A stretch of DNA of 62,551 bases from an uncultured SAR86 cluster bacterium (GCA_902586925.1 CACIJE010000003.1:1-62551), one strand, 5' to 3'. Positions 47,489 to 56,664 are shown, counted from the first letter of the stretch. Program-made: numbers and translations. Notes: generated by a model from the letters alone, not told the origin.

Positions 47489-48286
47489 TCAACTTAGATT
47501 GTGGTTAGCCGTTTTTACGATTCCTCCATCTGATGTTATGGTCTCGCCGACTGTATATGCACCTGCTCTAGAGCATAAGAAAATTGCTAATCCTGCCATA
47601 TCTTCTGGAGTGCCTACTCTTTTTCTTGGATTTCTTTTTGCGATCTCTGTATAGTCATGATTTACAGCAGAACCAAGCATATTGCTAGGATAAGGCCCTG
47701 GGGCAATAGCATTTACTAAAATATTTTCATTTACCAATTTAGCTGCTAAGACTCTAGTTAAATGATGAACAGCTGCTTTTGACGCGCCATATGAATAAGT
47801 TTCCATAGATGGAACATTTAATCCATCAATTGAACCTATATTAATTATCCTAGATGGATCTGATTCTGTAGCTTTTTGTGAAAGCAAGTTTTTAAACTTT
47901 TGTGTTAAAAAAAATATTGACTTTACATTAAGGTCCATTACTTTGTCCCAACCTTTCTCTGAGAAGCTTTCAAGTGGTTCTCCCCATGCAGCCCCTGCAT
48001 TATTTATCAAAAAATCAATGCCTGATTCATTTTTTTCTACAGCATTATAAAACTCATCAATTCCTTCGCTTGTGCTCAGATCGCATGGTATTGCAATGCA
48101 CTCTGCATCATATTTTTTTGATAACTCATTTGCTTTTTCAAGCAATGCTGGTGCTTTCCTTGCAGAAATATAAACCTTTACTCCGTTGGCTAGAAAGCCT
48201 GCAGTGATCATCTCACCAATACCTCTGGAGCCTCCAGTTACAACTGCTACTTTATTTTCAACGTTAAATAAATCATTAATTTTCAT
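47489..48286 (-). CDS. SDR-family oxidoreductase
   Basis: 265 aa, classical short-chain dehydrogenase. The cofactor motif is TGGSRGIGEM, NNAGAAWG marks the fold, and the catalytic triad is Ser in IINIGSIDG with YSYGASKAA (Tyr and Lys). The C-terminal VGETITSDGG is the FabG-like ending. The acid residue pattern after beta-2 (SARKAPALL, with Arg/Lys) suggests NADP. It resembles the RhlG/FabG-like group. The substrate is unknown, but the neighbours suggest lipid metabolism. Confidence 0.87.
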   Translation of the reverse strand: MKINDLFNVENKVAVVTGGSRGIGEMITAGFLANGVKVYISARKAPALLEKANELSKKYDAECIAIPCDLSTSEGIDEFYNAVEKNESGIDFLINNAGAAWGEPLESFSEKGWDKVMDLNVKSIFFLTQKFKNLLSQKATESDPSRIINIGSIDGLNVPSMETYSYGASKAAVHHLTRVLAAKLVNENILVNAIAPGPYPSNMLGSAVNHDYTEIAKRNPRKRVGTPEDMAGLAIFLCSRAGAYTVGETITSDGGIVKTANHNLS

Positions 48287-48377
48287 AATTCTTATCCTAG
48301 ATACAAATGTTAATTATATTGTATTGTAAGTAAAACAAACATAATCTATTTAATTGATAACTAAGGTAAAATAAAGC

Positions 48378-49328
48378 ATGGATTTTCTAGTAAATTTCCT
48401 TTTATTAGGCTTGTCTCTGTCTATTTTGATTTGGGGAGCAGATAAATTTATTGATAATTCCTCGATTATTGCAAAAAAACTTGGAATTAATGAGCTAACA
48501 ATTGGTCTTACAGTTGTTGCTTTGGGCACTTCTGCACCAGAAATATTTGTAGGAATTTCATCAATTGTAAATAACACTGAAGTATTAGCGATGGGAGCTG
48601 TAGTCGGATCAAATATTTCAAATATTGCTCTTATTTTTGGTGTCTCTTGTATTGGTATAACTTTAGTGCCTCATAAGACAAAATTTATTCAATTCATTCC
48701 TTTTCTATTATCTGCTGTATTGCTTGGCTATGCTTTATATGATCTTAAAATAAGCTCTATAGAAAGCATTTTGATGCTAATAGTTTTTATTTATTTTTTA
48801 TTTGTGATATTCAAAAATAAATCATCTGAAGTGTTGATATCAGATGTTTTGCCATCTGATAGTAATTCAATTTATCTGACAGCTATGTTGGTTGTTGGTT
48901 TATTTGCTCTCGTAATTGGTTCAAATTATGCAGTCGTATATGCTGAAAAGATTGCAATACTTTTAAACATATCTGAGGTAATAATAGGTTTGACAATAAT
49001 TGCTATAGGTACAAGTTTGCCTGAATTGGCTGCAACAATAAGTGCGGTTTTAAAAAATAAAACAGATATGGTTGTTGGAAATGTAATTGGGTCTAATGTT
49101 TTAAATATTACTTTGGTAGTTCCAATAATTGGATTTTTTTCAAATACTCAACTCGATCAAATACTTTTTGAAAGAGATTATTTAGTCATGATTATTTTAA
49201 GCATTCTTTTCACTATTTTAGCAATTCAATTTATGCATACTGCATCAATTAATTTTATACGTTTAATAGGTTTCTTATTAATTTTTGGATATATAGGATA
49301 TATCTTAAGCTTAAGTGGATTGATCTAG
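48378..49328 (+). CDS. Calcium/sodium antiporter, YrbG-type CaCA family
   Basis: 316 aa with ten membrane helices in two inverted repeats. The alpha-1 repeat has GLTVVALGTSAPEIFVG and the alpha-2 repeat has GLTIIAIGTSLPELAAT, each with the conserved ion-binding Glu. GSNISNIALIFG and GSNVLNITLVV follow, as in YrbG/NCX_Mj. It exchanges Na+ or H+ for Ca2+ at the inner membrane. It stands alone and is convergent with a DUF4345 gene with an 18-base overlap. Confidence 0.9.
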   Translation: MDFLVNFLLLGLSLSILIWGADKFIDNSSIIAKKLGINELTIGLTVVALGTSAPEIFVGISSIVNNTEVLAMGAVVGSNISNIALIFGVSCIGITLVPHKTKFIQFIPFLLSAVLLGYALYDLKISSIESILMLIVFIYFLFVIFKNKSSEVLISDVLPSDSNSIYLTAMLVVGLFALVIGSNYAVVYAEKIAILLNISEVIIGLTIIAIGTSLPELAATISAVLKNKTDMVVGNVIGSNVLNITLVVPIIGFFSNTQLDQILFERDYLVMIILSILFTILAIQFMHTASINFIRLIGFLLIFGYIGYILSLSGLI

Positions 49329-49733
49329 CTTTTTTTGAAAGTACAAAAGAATAATGCCAATAATAAAAGCTGAAATCTCAAAAATAAAATAAGAGTTGTA
49401 AAAACCTGGTGTTGTAGGCAGTAACGAAAATATTACTCTTCCAAATGCAATAGAGCCAACAAGAAAAGTAATAAATTTTATTGAAAAAATACCAATATTT
49501 TTTTTAAAAATTCCTACTAAACACGTAAGTCCAATACATAAGTTCAAACCTCCATAGATACCAGCTATTTCAGAATATCCAAGTGGGGATGTTACTGATA
49601 ATCCAACAGCATTTAAGAAACTAGGATATCCTAATTCTAGAGCTCCAATTAATGGATCAAATATGGCCCATACACCTATAAGAAAATAAACAAAAGCCAT
49701 AAAAAATAAATATAGTCTTATTAACCAAATCAA
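49311..49733 (-). CDS. DUF4345-like membrane protein
   Basis: 140 aa with four membrane helices. The GYSEIAGIYGGLNLCIGL segment between helices two and three resembles DUF4345 proteins. Function unknown. Its 3' end overlaps the antiporter gene by 18 bases. It is divergent from the thioredoxin-like gene with 33 bases between starts. Confidence 0.68.
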   Translation of the reverse strand: MIWLIRLYLFFMAFVYFLIGVWAIFDPLIGALELGYPSFLNAVGLSVTSPLGYSEIAGIYGGLNLCIGLTCLVGIFKKNIGIFSIKFITFLVGSIAFGRVIFSLLPTTPGFYNSYFIFEISAFIIGIILLYFQKKLDQST

Positions 49734-49766
49734 CTTATATTCCCCAGTTTTTTAAAATAAAATAAT

Positions 49767-50270
49767 ATGATTATGAGTTTAGCCAAATATTTAAAGATTT
49801 CATACTTATTTTTATATTGTATAAATATCCAAGGAGATATTATGCTCAATGATGATGACAAACTAGCAACGCCTCTTCCTCTTCCATATGATGGAAAAAT
49901 TTATAGCATAGGTGAGCTTAATGATTTTGTAAGTGGATCAGTAGCTTCAGGAAAGCAGCCAATAATTATTTTTGGAGCTAATTGGTGCCCAGACTGCAGA
50001 ATATTTTCAGGAACAATGGATATTCCTAAAATAAGCAAATTCATAGATAAAAGATTTAATATTCTTTATATAGACGTCTTAAGGTACGAGATTAATATGC
50101 AATTAATGGAAGAATACGGTATACCGTCAGAAGAAGGCATTCCAAGAGTACTTGTATTTGATAAAGATAAAAACGTTATTAATAATTCAAATACAACTGA
50201 GTGGAGGACTGCCAGAGATAGAACTTCTCAGGAGATATTTAATTTTTTTCAAGATATGTCTATTAACTGA
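49767..50270 (+). CDS. Exported thioredoxin-like protein
   Basis: 167 aa. A short hydrophobic N-terminus (SYLFLYCINIQG) is probably a signal peptide. The thioredoxin fold starts near residue 50, with the active site ANWCPDCRIFSG and the cis-Pro loop EEGIPRVLVFDKD. CPDC is a reducing-type CxxC sequence. A periplasmic role is inferred from the leader. It is convergent with the MFS transporter gene, 7 bases away. Two more periplasmic thiol proteins are encoded in the window. Confidence 0.8.
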   Translation: MIMSLAKYLKISYLFLYCINIQGDIMLNDDDKLATPLPLPYDGKIYSIGELNDFVSGSVASGKQPIIIFGANWCPDCRIFSGTMDIPKISKFIDKRFNILYIDVLRYEINMQLMEEYGIPSEEGIPRVLVFDKDKNVINNSNTTEWRTARDRTSQEIFNFFQDMSIN

Positions 50271-50277
50271 TAATCAA

Positions 50278-51552
50278 TTATTCAAATTGTTCTTTTGCAC
50301 TAGCAAATATTAAATAAAAGGTTCCGCCAAAAGTTAGAATTCCAACACAAATATAGAAAATAGAATCCCAAGTATCTGTGATCTCTAAAACATATCCAGC
50401 AACAATTGGACTTAGAATTGCAGCAATCATGCCTATGCTTCCTGAAATGCCTACCAGAGATCCTGTATATTTTGGGCCTAGATCAGCATGATTCACTCCA
50501 AATCCACCAGCACAAATACCTGAACAGATATTTATAAGACATAATAAAATTATGACATTTATAAGAGAGTCTTCTAGAGAAATTAAATATAAAAAAATTG
50601 CAGAGCCGAAAAAACCTATCGAATTGACACTTTTACGAACCTTTAAAATACCATGGCCATTTTTGATCAAATTATCTGCTAAATATCCTCCAAGAATTAA
50701 AGAGATCATCGATACAAGACTTGGAATTAAAATGGAGTATATAAAAATATTTGAACCAAGGTCTATTCCCATACCGCCTTGTGCCAAAGGAGCATTTATA
50801 TATTTTGGTAAGTATGAAAGAAATGTATATAAAGACCAATTATTGCAAAATGTAGCAATTGCGATTGCCATAAAAGGAGTATTTCTGATTAATCTCAACA
50901 AAGGTATTTTAGGAGCTGTTTCTTTGGAGGGAGCTTCAGATTTAATAATAATTAATTCGTCTTTAGAAATATACTTATTATCTTCTGGATAAGAAGTCAC
51001 TATTTTATTCCAAAAGAAATACCAAAAAACTCCTATTAAACCAAATGAATAAAATACCCACTCCCAAGAATAGTTGGCTATTATTAGTGCGGCAACTGCA
51101 AATCCAAACAGTGTTCCAGCAGCAATACCACTGTTTGTAAATCCTACTGCTCTTGTTCTTTCTTTAAATGGTATCCATCTAGCATAAATTGAGTGCCATG
51201 ATGGAAATGTAACTCCCTCGCCTAGTCCCATTAAAATTCTTACTAGAATTAGCCACCACAGACCTTGATATGCAAATAATGGTGTAATTATTGTAAATAA
51301 TGACCATATCAATAATGCATATCCAAGAACCTTTTTACCGCCATACTTATCAGCTAGATATCCACCAACTGTCATAGTAATCATATAGCCAAAATAAAAT
51401 GATCCTAAAATAATTCCAACTTGTGACTCCGACCATCCAAATTGCTCCTGCATTGGAATAATGGCTACAGAAATATTTACTCTATCTATATAACAAATAA
51501 ATACAGCTAGAAAAGATAAGAAGACAACTTTGAATCTATAAGGAATCATCAT
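50278..51552 (-). CDS. MFS transporter, anion:cation symporter (ACS) type
   Basis: 424 aa, 12 membrane helices. ICYIDRVNISVAI at helix 1, GGYLADKYGGKKVLG between helices 2 and 3, and GLGEGVTFPSWHSIYARW in helix 4 are the signature of the ACS family (sugar acids, phthalate, sialate, SLC17-like). It moves organic anions with protons or sodium across the inner membrane. It lies 46 bases downstream of the GH16 glucanase gene on the same strand, suggesting a linked sugar-related substrate, although family members generally carry acids rather than neutral glucans. Confidence 0.88.
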   Translation of the reverse strand: MMIPYRFKVVFLSFLAVFICYIDRVNISVAIIPMQEQFGWSESQVGIILGSFYFGYMITMTVGGYLADKYGGKKVLGYALLIWSLFTIITPLFAYQGLWWLILVRILMGLGEGVTFPSWHSIYARWIPFKERTRAVGFTNSGIAAGTLFGFAVAALIIANYSWEWVFYSFGLIGVFWYFFWNKIVTSYPEDNKYISKDELIIIKSEAPSKETAPKIPLLRLIRNTPFMAIAIATFCNNWSLYTFLSYLPKYINAPLAQGGMGIDLGSNIFIYSILIPSLVSMISLILGGYLADNLIKNGHGILKVRKSVNSIGFFGSAIFLYLISLEDSLINVIILLCLINICSGICAGGFGVNHADLGPKYTGSLVGISGSIGMIAAILSPIVAGYVLEITDTWDSIFYICVGILTFGGTFYLIFASAKEQFE

Positions 51553-51598
51553 TTTTGTAATTATAGTTGATACATATAATGCTTGCTTAATAAGAGTT

Positions 51599-52576
51599 TT
51601 AGAGAGTTTCGTATTCTATCCAATCAACAATGAATCTATGTTTGTCAGGGTCTGACTTGTTAGAGCATTTCTCATCATTACAGAAGGAATTTTTATCTAC
51701 TAAGTAGTCATCATATTTACCTCCAACAGCAACATTTAAAATCATGTAGTATTCTCTATTAAAAGGATATTCATATTTATCGAATTCTTTATTACTTGAA
51801 TCGACAATAAAATATGGTTGCTCAGAATTATCAAGATAAAAAGATATTGAATTCTCTTTCCATATCAATGTTATAGAGTGAAATTTGTCTTGAAATCTCA
51901 CGTTAGGAGGTATTAATGCTTCGCCAACAAGAGTAGACTTTTTATCCCATCTTTTACCAAAATGTAAAGCAGAGCTGGAAATATTTGATATTCGTCCCCT
52001 GTTTTCAAGAATGTCGATTTCACCACCTTTTGGCCATTTAACATTATCTACAGGCATCATCCAAAAAGCTGGCCAAAAACCAGTTCCTTTTGGAACTTTA
52101 AAGCAAATTGATATTTTTGAAGGAAATGAAAAATTTTTTAAATTCTTTGTATTTATTCTTGCTGAAGTAAAGTTATAGCTGCTTTCATTTTTGCTAATTC
52201 GTGATCTTTTGTCTTTATAAATGGGTTGGATTTTTAGAAACCCGTTTTCAATTAAAAGATTTTTTGAAATATTTAAATTTTTATTATCATGAGATGGTTG
52301 AGTATAGTACTGAAGTTCTCCATTACCCCATCCACTAATATATTTTCTTCCATCATAAAATCCATTTGTTGTGGAGTAATGCCATGTGTTTGATGAGAGG
52401 CTATTTTCGTTAAATTCTTCGGACCATATTAAGTTTTCTTTTTTTGCCCTTTCCTTGCAATACGATAATTTATCTTTGGAATAAGACTCTAAGTTAACTA
52501 TAGAGGTCTGAACAATGTCATCATTTTCAGAAATAATATTTAAGGGAAAAACTAACAATATAAAAAGATATATCAT
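51599..52576 (-). CDS. Glycoside hydrolase family 16, beta-glucanase (laminarinase-like)
   Basis: 325 aa with a signal peptide (MIYLFILLVFPLNIISEN). The catalytic motif is E186-I-D-I-L-E191, the ExDxxE of GH16, preceded by GFWPAFWMMP and followed by the ALHFG strand. WSEEFNENSL near residue 51 and the NREYYMILNVAVGG segment complete the beta-jelly-roll core. It hydrolyses beta-1,3 or mixed beta-glucans such as algal laminarin. It lies between the TonB receptor and MFS genes on the same strand, forming a small glucan-use locus. Confidence 0.91.
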   Translation of the reverse strand: MIYLFILLVFPLNIISENDDIVQTSIVNLESYSKDKLSYCKERAKKENLIWSEEFNENSLSSNTWHYSTTNGFYDGRKYISGWGNGELQYYTQPSHDNKNLNISKNLLIENGFLKIQPIYKDKRSRISKNESSYNFTSARINTKNLKNFSFPSKISICFKVPKGTGFWPAFWMMPVDNVKWPKGGEIDILENRGRISNISSSALHFGKRWDKKSTLVGEALIPPNVRFQDKFHSITLIWKENSISFYLDNSEQPYFIVDSSNKEFDKYEYPFNREYYMILNVAVGGKYDDYLVDKNSFCNDEKCSNKSDPDKHRFIVDWIEYETL

Positions 52577-52607
52577 TTAATAATTCTAATTATTCTTTAA
52601 AAAAGAA

Positions 52608-52629
52608 TGAAGGGATAAAAATCCCTTCA
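52608..52629 (-). terminator. Intrinsic terminator after the TonB receptor gene
   Basis: A 9-bp stem TGAAGGGAT / ATCCCTTCA (52608-52616 with 52621-52629) and AAAA loop. On the minus strand it is followed by TTCTTTTTT. It separates the TonB receptor from the GH16 gene, so GH16 either has its own promoter or depends on read-through. Confidence 0.8.
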
Positions 52630-52643
52630 CTCAACAAACAAGA

Positions 52644-55007
52644 TTAAAAATCAAATGTATATTTCAGACTAATAGTTCTAGGTGGAATCCATTGCATCCA
52701 GTTTCTTGGTCTCCACGACGTATCATCTACTGCATAAATATATGCCTCAGTTCTCTCGTCTGTAAGATTATCTATTGAAATTTGTAGCTTAGAATTATCG
52801 CTAAGATCAAGACCAAGATTGAAATTTAATTTAGTATAATCTGGAGAGCTTGAGGCAGGATTTTCTGCAAAAGTATTAAAACTATCTCCGTAGTAGTTTA
52901 CATCTAACCTCGCATAGGATGGATATGAAAGAATTGTTGTGTCATAAACCAATCCTAAGTTCCATTGACTTTCGACTGTATTAGGAAGCCTATCTCCAGC
53001 TGATGCACCTAATGAAGTGATATCAATTGATGTTTCAGCAGTCATAGAGCTTCCTGCAAAATCAACAGATAACTCATCATTAATTGCATAAGTGAAATCA
53101 ACCTCCCAGCCAGAGGTCTCCGCTTTACCACCGTTAAAATTATATCTCCAACCACAACCTGGTGTTACTTGAATAATTATCCCATCCCAATCAACATCAA
53201 AATATGTAACATTGGCAGTATAATTTTCGCCTCTTGCCTTAACTCCAAATTCTGTAGTCTCGGCTTCATCTGAATTAAATCTTCTAGAAAAGTTTTCTTG
53301 TGCAGCTTCATCACTACTGCAAAAAGGTGGAAGTGGAGCCTGATTACCACCAGGTCTATATCCTGCTGCCTGTGTTGTATATAAAGTTAAGTCTTCATTT
53401 ACCTTATAGCTCACTGCATATTTCATCCTCGTGTCTGATTCTGAACCAGCTAAAACGGCGCAATCTGTTCCCGCTGGATCATTGCCAACACAACCAGTGC
53501 TATCCATGAAAAAGATTCCATACTGAAATGTTTTTGATCTATCTTCAATTTCATAATCTCTAATACCAAATGTAAGTGTTAACTTTTCACTTACGTTAAA
53601 GTCAAATTGACCATAAAATGAGTTCTCTTCTTGCTCGTTGTACTCAGTATAGGATCCGTAATAAAAATATGGGTAGCCCATATGTCCTTCACAGAAAGGA
53701 GGACAATAAATTGTTGCATCATATTCACCAGGATTTAAACCAGCTGCATAAAGCATTACATATTCTAGCCAACTCTGGTCCACCGCATATTGAGTTTGCG
53801 ATACTGAATTAGGTTCTTCGTTGAACTCATAATGATAATAACCAACAGTCCACTCAAATTTTCCTGGTTTTGAGATGAATCTTAGTTCAGTTGTTTCCTC
53901 ATAATATTTGTCACCATCTACGATAAGTGGTGCAGGAACGTAATCATCCATATCAATTCTGGCCCAATCAGTAACTGAATCATCAGTTACTGTTCTATCA
54001 GAAATAATTAAGTTTGCATCGAAAGCACCAAAATCATATTTAATGTTTGCTACAAGAGTTTTTCTAGTGATATCCTCAGATTCATCTGCTGCTAATGCGT
54101 GTGCAAATCTTGGATCGTAATTTGTAAGAACACCATCTACACCTTCACTTGATGCATATGTTGAGATTGCACTAAGACGTGAGCATGTTGGATCACCATC
54201 AAAATTGTAAAACCAACTAGTTGCTGGAGGACATCCCTCGACATAGACATCTGCACTTCCTGGTTTACTTTGACCTGGCTCTAAAATACCAAATGCTTTG
54301 TTATTGAATTCAATGTAACGTATGCTTCCTGTTAAATTGCCACCATTATTAAATCCTAAGGTCATCATCAATTGAGAATCATCTTCTTCTCCAACAGTAT
54401 TACCTGTTTGAATATTCTTATAAATGCCTGGAGAAACCAATTGAGAGTAAACAGTTCTAAGTGCAAGACTATCCGACAAAGATAGGTTGTACATCATTTC
54501 AAGACTTTTTTCTTGATCTTTTGCCTTTACTTTATCGCCTCGACCAATTCTAATTTTCCCATAAGACGCACTTGTGTCTGGTTTATTAGTAACATATCTT
54601 ATAGTACCACCGATAGCATTTGATCCATATAGTGTGCCTTGTGGTCCTCTCAAAACCTCAATACGTTCAACATCAAATAAACCCATCAATGAACCACTTA
54701 TCTCATCAATATAAGTTGAAGATGTCCCAGAAGAACGTTGTGAAGTAGATGTGTTTAAACCTCTAAAAGTATAATAGTTAGAGCCTCCAGGAGTTGAGAC
54801 GCCTGCTATAGATCTTAAGTAATCCTCAGGATTTATAATACCTCTCTCATCTAAAGCAGATTCAGTAATTACAGATATATTCATTGGAATTTCCTGTAAT
54901 GTCTCAGCTTTTTTATTGGCTGTAACAATAACTTCTTCAACTTCCTGACCAATTAAAAAAATTGGAACCAGCAGAAAAAAAATATACAAATTATATGTGT
55001 TTTTCAT
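52644..55007 (-). CDS. TonB-dependent outer-membrane receptor
   Basis: 787 aa. A signal peptide ends near FLIGQ. The TonB box EEVIVTA follows immediately. The plug domain includes IPMNISVITESALDERG and IEVLRGPQGTLYGSNAIGGTIRYV. A 22-strand beta barrel follows, ending in aromatic TISLKYTFDF. No SusD partner is adjacent. Its size and plug resemble receptors for plant or algal sugars and other organics in marine Gammaproteobacteria. The linked GH16 enzyme suggests oligoglucan uptake (inference). The leader contains an intrinsic terminator directly before the SD (see 55023-55069). Confidence 0.92.
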   Translation of the reverse strand: MKNTYNLYIFFLLVPIFLIGQEVEEVIVTANKKAETLQEIPMNISVITESALDERGIINPEDYLRSIAGVSTPGGSNYYTFRGLNTSTSQRSSGTSSTYIDEISGSLMGLFDVERIEVLRGPQGTLYGSNAIGGTIRYVTNKPDTSASYGKIRIGRGDKVKAKDQEKSLEMMYNLSLSDSLALRTVYSQLVSPGIYKNIQTGNTVGEEDDSQLMMTLGFNNGGNLTGSIRYIEFNNKAFGILEPGQSKPGSADVYVEGCPPATSWFYNFDGDPTCSRLSAISTYASSEGVDGVLTNYDPRFAHALAADESEDITRKTLVANIKYDFGAFDANLIISDRTVTDDSVTDWARIDMDDYVPAPLIVDGDKYYEETTELRFISKPGKFEWTVGYYHYEFNEEPNSVSQTQYAVDQSWLEYVMLYAAGLNPGEYDATIYCPPFCEGHMGYPYFYYGSYTEYNEQEENSFYGQFDFNVSEKLTLTFGIRDYEIEDRSKTFQYGIFFMDSTGCVGNDPAGTDCAVLAGSESDTRMKYAVSYKVNEDLTLYTTQAAGYRPGGNQAPLPPFCSSDEAAQENFSRRFNSDEAETTEFGVKARGENYTANVTYFDVDWDGIIIQVTPGCGWRYNFNGGKAETSGWEVDFTYAINDELSVDFAGSSMTAETSIDITSLGASAGDRLPNTVESQWNLGLVYDTTILSYPSYARLDVNYYGDSFNTFAENPASSSPDYTKLNFNLGLDLSDNSKLQISIDNLTDERTEAYIYAVDDTSWRPRNWMQWIPPRTISLKYTFDF

Positions 55008-55022
55008 TATTATTCTCCTCTC

Positions 55023-55069
55023 AAAAAAAAACCCAGTCTATGCTGGGTTTACTAAATAAAATACCCAGC
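55023..55069 (-). promoter_or_regulatory. Candidate transcription attenuator in the TonB receptor leader
   Basis: Read on the minus strand: GCTGGGT (55069-55063), then AAACCCAGC (55050-55042), then CTGGGTTT (55036-55029) followed by a U run to 55023. The middle segment can pair with either flank. The later pairing is a strong intrinsic terminator, 8-bp stem plus U run, ending just before the SD GAGGAG (55020-55015); the earlier one (7 bp) would prevent it. Transcripts of the receptor from any upstream promoter must pass this point. Confidence 0.6.
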
Positions 55070-55182
55070 TATTATTTATCTGCTCCCCGTATTTTATGTA
55101 AGTTTAGTACTAACACTCTTTAAGTATATCCTCACAATATTAAATAACAACCATTAAGGTAAAATTAAATTTTAAATATTTG

Positions 55183-55267
55183 TGGTAGGGATGGAGGGAG
55201 TCGAACCCCCACACCTTGCGGCACTTGGTTCTAAGCCAAGCGTGTCTACCAATTCCACCACATCCCC
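55183..55267 (-). tRNA. tRNA-Leu(TAG)
   Basis: 85 nt with encoded CCA and a long variable arm (TGCCGCAAGGTG region), as in class II tRNAs. Acceptor GGGGATG pairs with CATCCCT. The anticodon loop CTTAGAA gives TAG. It lies 175 bases upstream of the TonB receptor gene on the same strand. Confidence 0.96.
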
Positions 55268-55315
55268 AAAAAATCCAATTATATAGATATATTTATGTAT
55301 ATAGTAAAATATAAT

Positions 55316-55717
55316 TTATAAATCGTATGATATTTGATTTCTTCTCTTTCTTCTTTCTAATAGCAGGATAAAAAGAGTTCCTAGGCCTATGAAGAAAATA
55401 ATTAAAGATCTTTGATTAATGCCCTCATAAAGAAAACCAGAAAATTTTCCGACTAACATAAAAGCAATCAAGTAAATCAAAACTGTTCCAAGTTGAACTC
55501 TTGATGAAGAAAAAATAAATCTAAGTAAAATATAGCCTCCTGCAGCAAATAAACCAGAAATTGTTCTAATAAATGTTATTAAGTTTTTCTGGTCACTTTC
55601 TACATAAAATGTAAGTAAATAACTATTAACATCTGGAGAAAACATCATATAAAAACCACAAACCATTGAAAAAAGTGCAACAGAAATCAAATAGCCTTTT
55701 ATTAAAATTTTCGTCAT
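55316..55717 (-). CDS. DUF4345-like small membrane protein
   Basis: 133 aa from the ATG at 55717 (MTKILIKGYLISVALFS); an upstream start would add a non-matching segment lying inside the preceding gene. Four membrane helices and a basic C-terminus (ERRKRRNQ) are seen. The layout resembles the DUF4345-like protein at 49311, including the helix-two FSPDVNSYLL region and the IRTISGLFAAGGYILLRF segment. Function unknown. The start overlaps the stop of the 70-aa gene upstream by 4 bases. Confidence 0.6.
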   Translation of the reverse strand: MTKILIKGYLISVALFSMVCGFYMMFSPDVNSYLLTFYVESDQKNLITFIRTISGLFAAGGYILLRFIFSSSRVQLGTVLIYLIAFMLVGKFSGFLYEGINQRSLIIFFIGLGTLFILLLERRKRRNQISYDL

Positions 55718-55926
55718 AAAATTCCTAACATATACAAGGCTAGCAAAAATGACAATGTACCAAGCGCAATCCAAATATACATTTCATTATAATTGTTAAA
55801 TTTATAGGAATTTATTGCAAGAAAACAACAGAATATTGGGGCTACAACGAGAATTCCATAACCAATCAAAATTGCCAATGGGATAAATGCTAAAAACAAA
55901 AAGAGCTGTAAAATAAATTTGTTCAT
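55714..55926 (-). CDS. Small two- or three-helix membrane protein
   Basis: 70 aa, almost entirely hydrophobic: helices at about 4-20, 22-38 and 50-68, with polar KFNNYNEMYIW between. No family recognised. It overlaps the DUF4345-like gene by 4 bases (ATGA) and lies 18 bases after the coiled-coil membrane protein, so the three are probably one transcript. The overlap and intact frame support a real gene. Confidence 0.55.
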   Translation of the reverse strand: MNKFILQLFLFLAFIPLAILIGYGILVVAPIFCCFLAINSYKFNNYNEMYIWIALGTLSFLLALYMLGIL

Positions 55927-55944
55927 ATTTTTAGAATCAATGCA

Positions 55945-56586
55945 TTACTCATTTTCTACCATGTTATCATTTATTGAATTTTGAACGTTTGATATTTGTG
56001 TTTGAATTTCTAATATTACTTGGTTCAGTTGATTTTTATAACTATTTAAAGCTTGAACAGAATCATCTAGTAACATTTGCTGAGTATTAATATTGCTTAA
56101 GCTTAACTTAAGTGCGCCTAAATCTTGAGATGATAGGCCCAATTCATCAATTTTAGTTATATTTTTGTTTATATTTTTTTGCAGGAGTGTCAATTTATTC
56201 TGATTCATATTTATATCGTTTTTAATAACTAATAAAAGACTTTCAATTTCATCTGTTTGGTCTGAGAGTTTCTGAATATCTACTTTGTTACGTTTATTAC
56301 TTAGATCCCATAATTTTCTTATTTCCTTATCTAAGAACTGTATCGAAGATGAAATATCTGTCATAGAATCACTGTTAATTTCGTCTGCAATATTTATTTG
56401 TTCTTCAACTAAAGTTAATCTTTCGTCAACAGAAATCAGTGAGGATTTATTATTCTCAGATTCAAAAGTTTGCCATAATGCAAGAAATAGAATGCTCATA
56501 AATACTGCAACATAAATAAAACCAACAAAAAGACCTCCTCTTTCAGATCTACTCAAATAAGATGGACTCTTCTTTTCAATTTTCAT
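55945..56586 (-). CDS. Membrane-anchored coiled-coil protein of unknown function
   Basis: 213 aa. A basic N-terminus (SRSERGG) is followed by one membrane helix (FVGFIYVAVFMSILFLALW, about residues 22-42). The remaining 170 residues are predicted periplasmic and helical, rich in Ile/Leu/Asn/Gln with heptad spacing, so a long coiled coil. No catalytic motif is seen. The single anchor plus coiled coil is reminiscent of cell-envelope or septum spacer proteins, but nothing specific can be claimed. First gene of a three-gene membrane run. Confidence 0.65.
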   Translation of the reverse strand: MKIEKKSPSYLSRSERGGLFVGFIYVAVFMSILFLALWQTFESENNKSSLISVDERLTLVEEQINIADEINSDSMTDISSSIQFLDKEIRKLWDLSNKRNKVDIQKLSDQTDEIESLLLVIKNDINMNQNKLTLLQKNINKNITKIDELGLSSQDLGALKLSLSNINTQQMLLDDSVQALNSYKNQLNQVILEIQTQISNVQNSINDNMVENE

Positions 56587-56664
56587 TTTATTTCATGGTA
56601 ATTAAAATTCATCAGCATTTAGCATATAATGAATGTCTATTTTACCTTAACTAATACTTTTTTT

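Noticed and set aside
55070-55180. Known riboswitch aptamer upstream of the TonB receptor (cobalamin, TPP, preQ1)
   Set aside because: I could not match the conserved cores of these aptamers; only the terminator and its alternative stem are supported.
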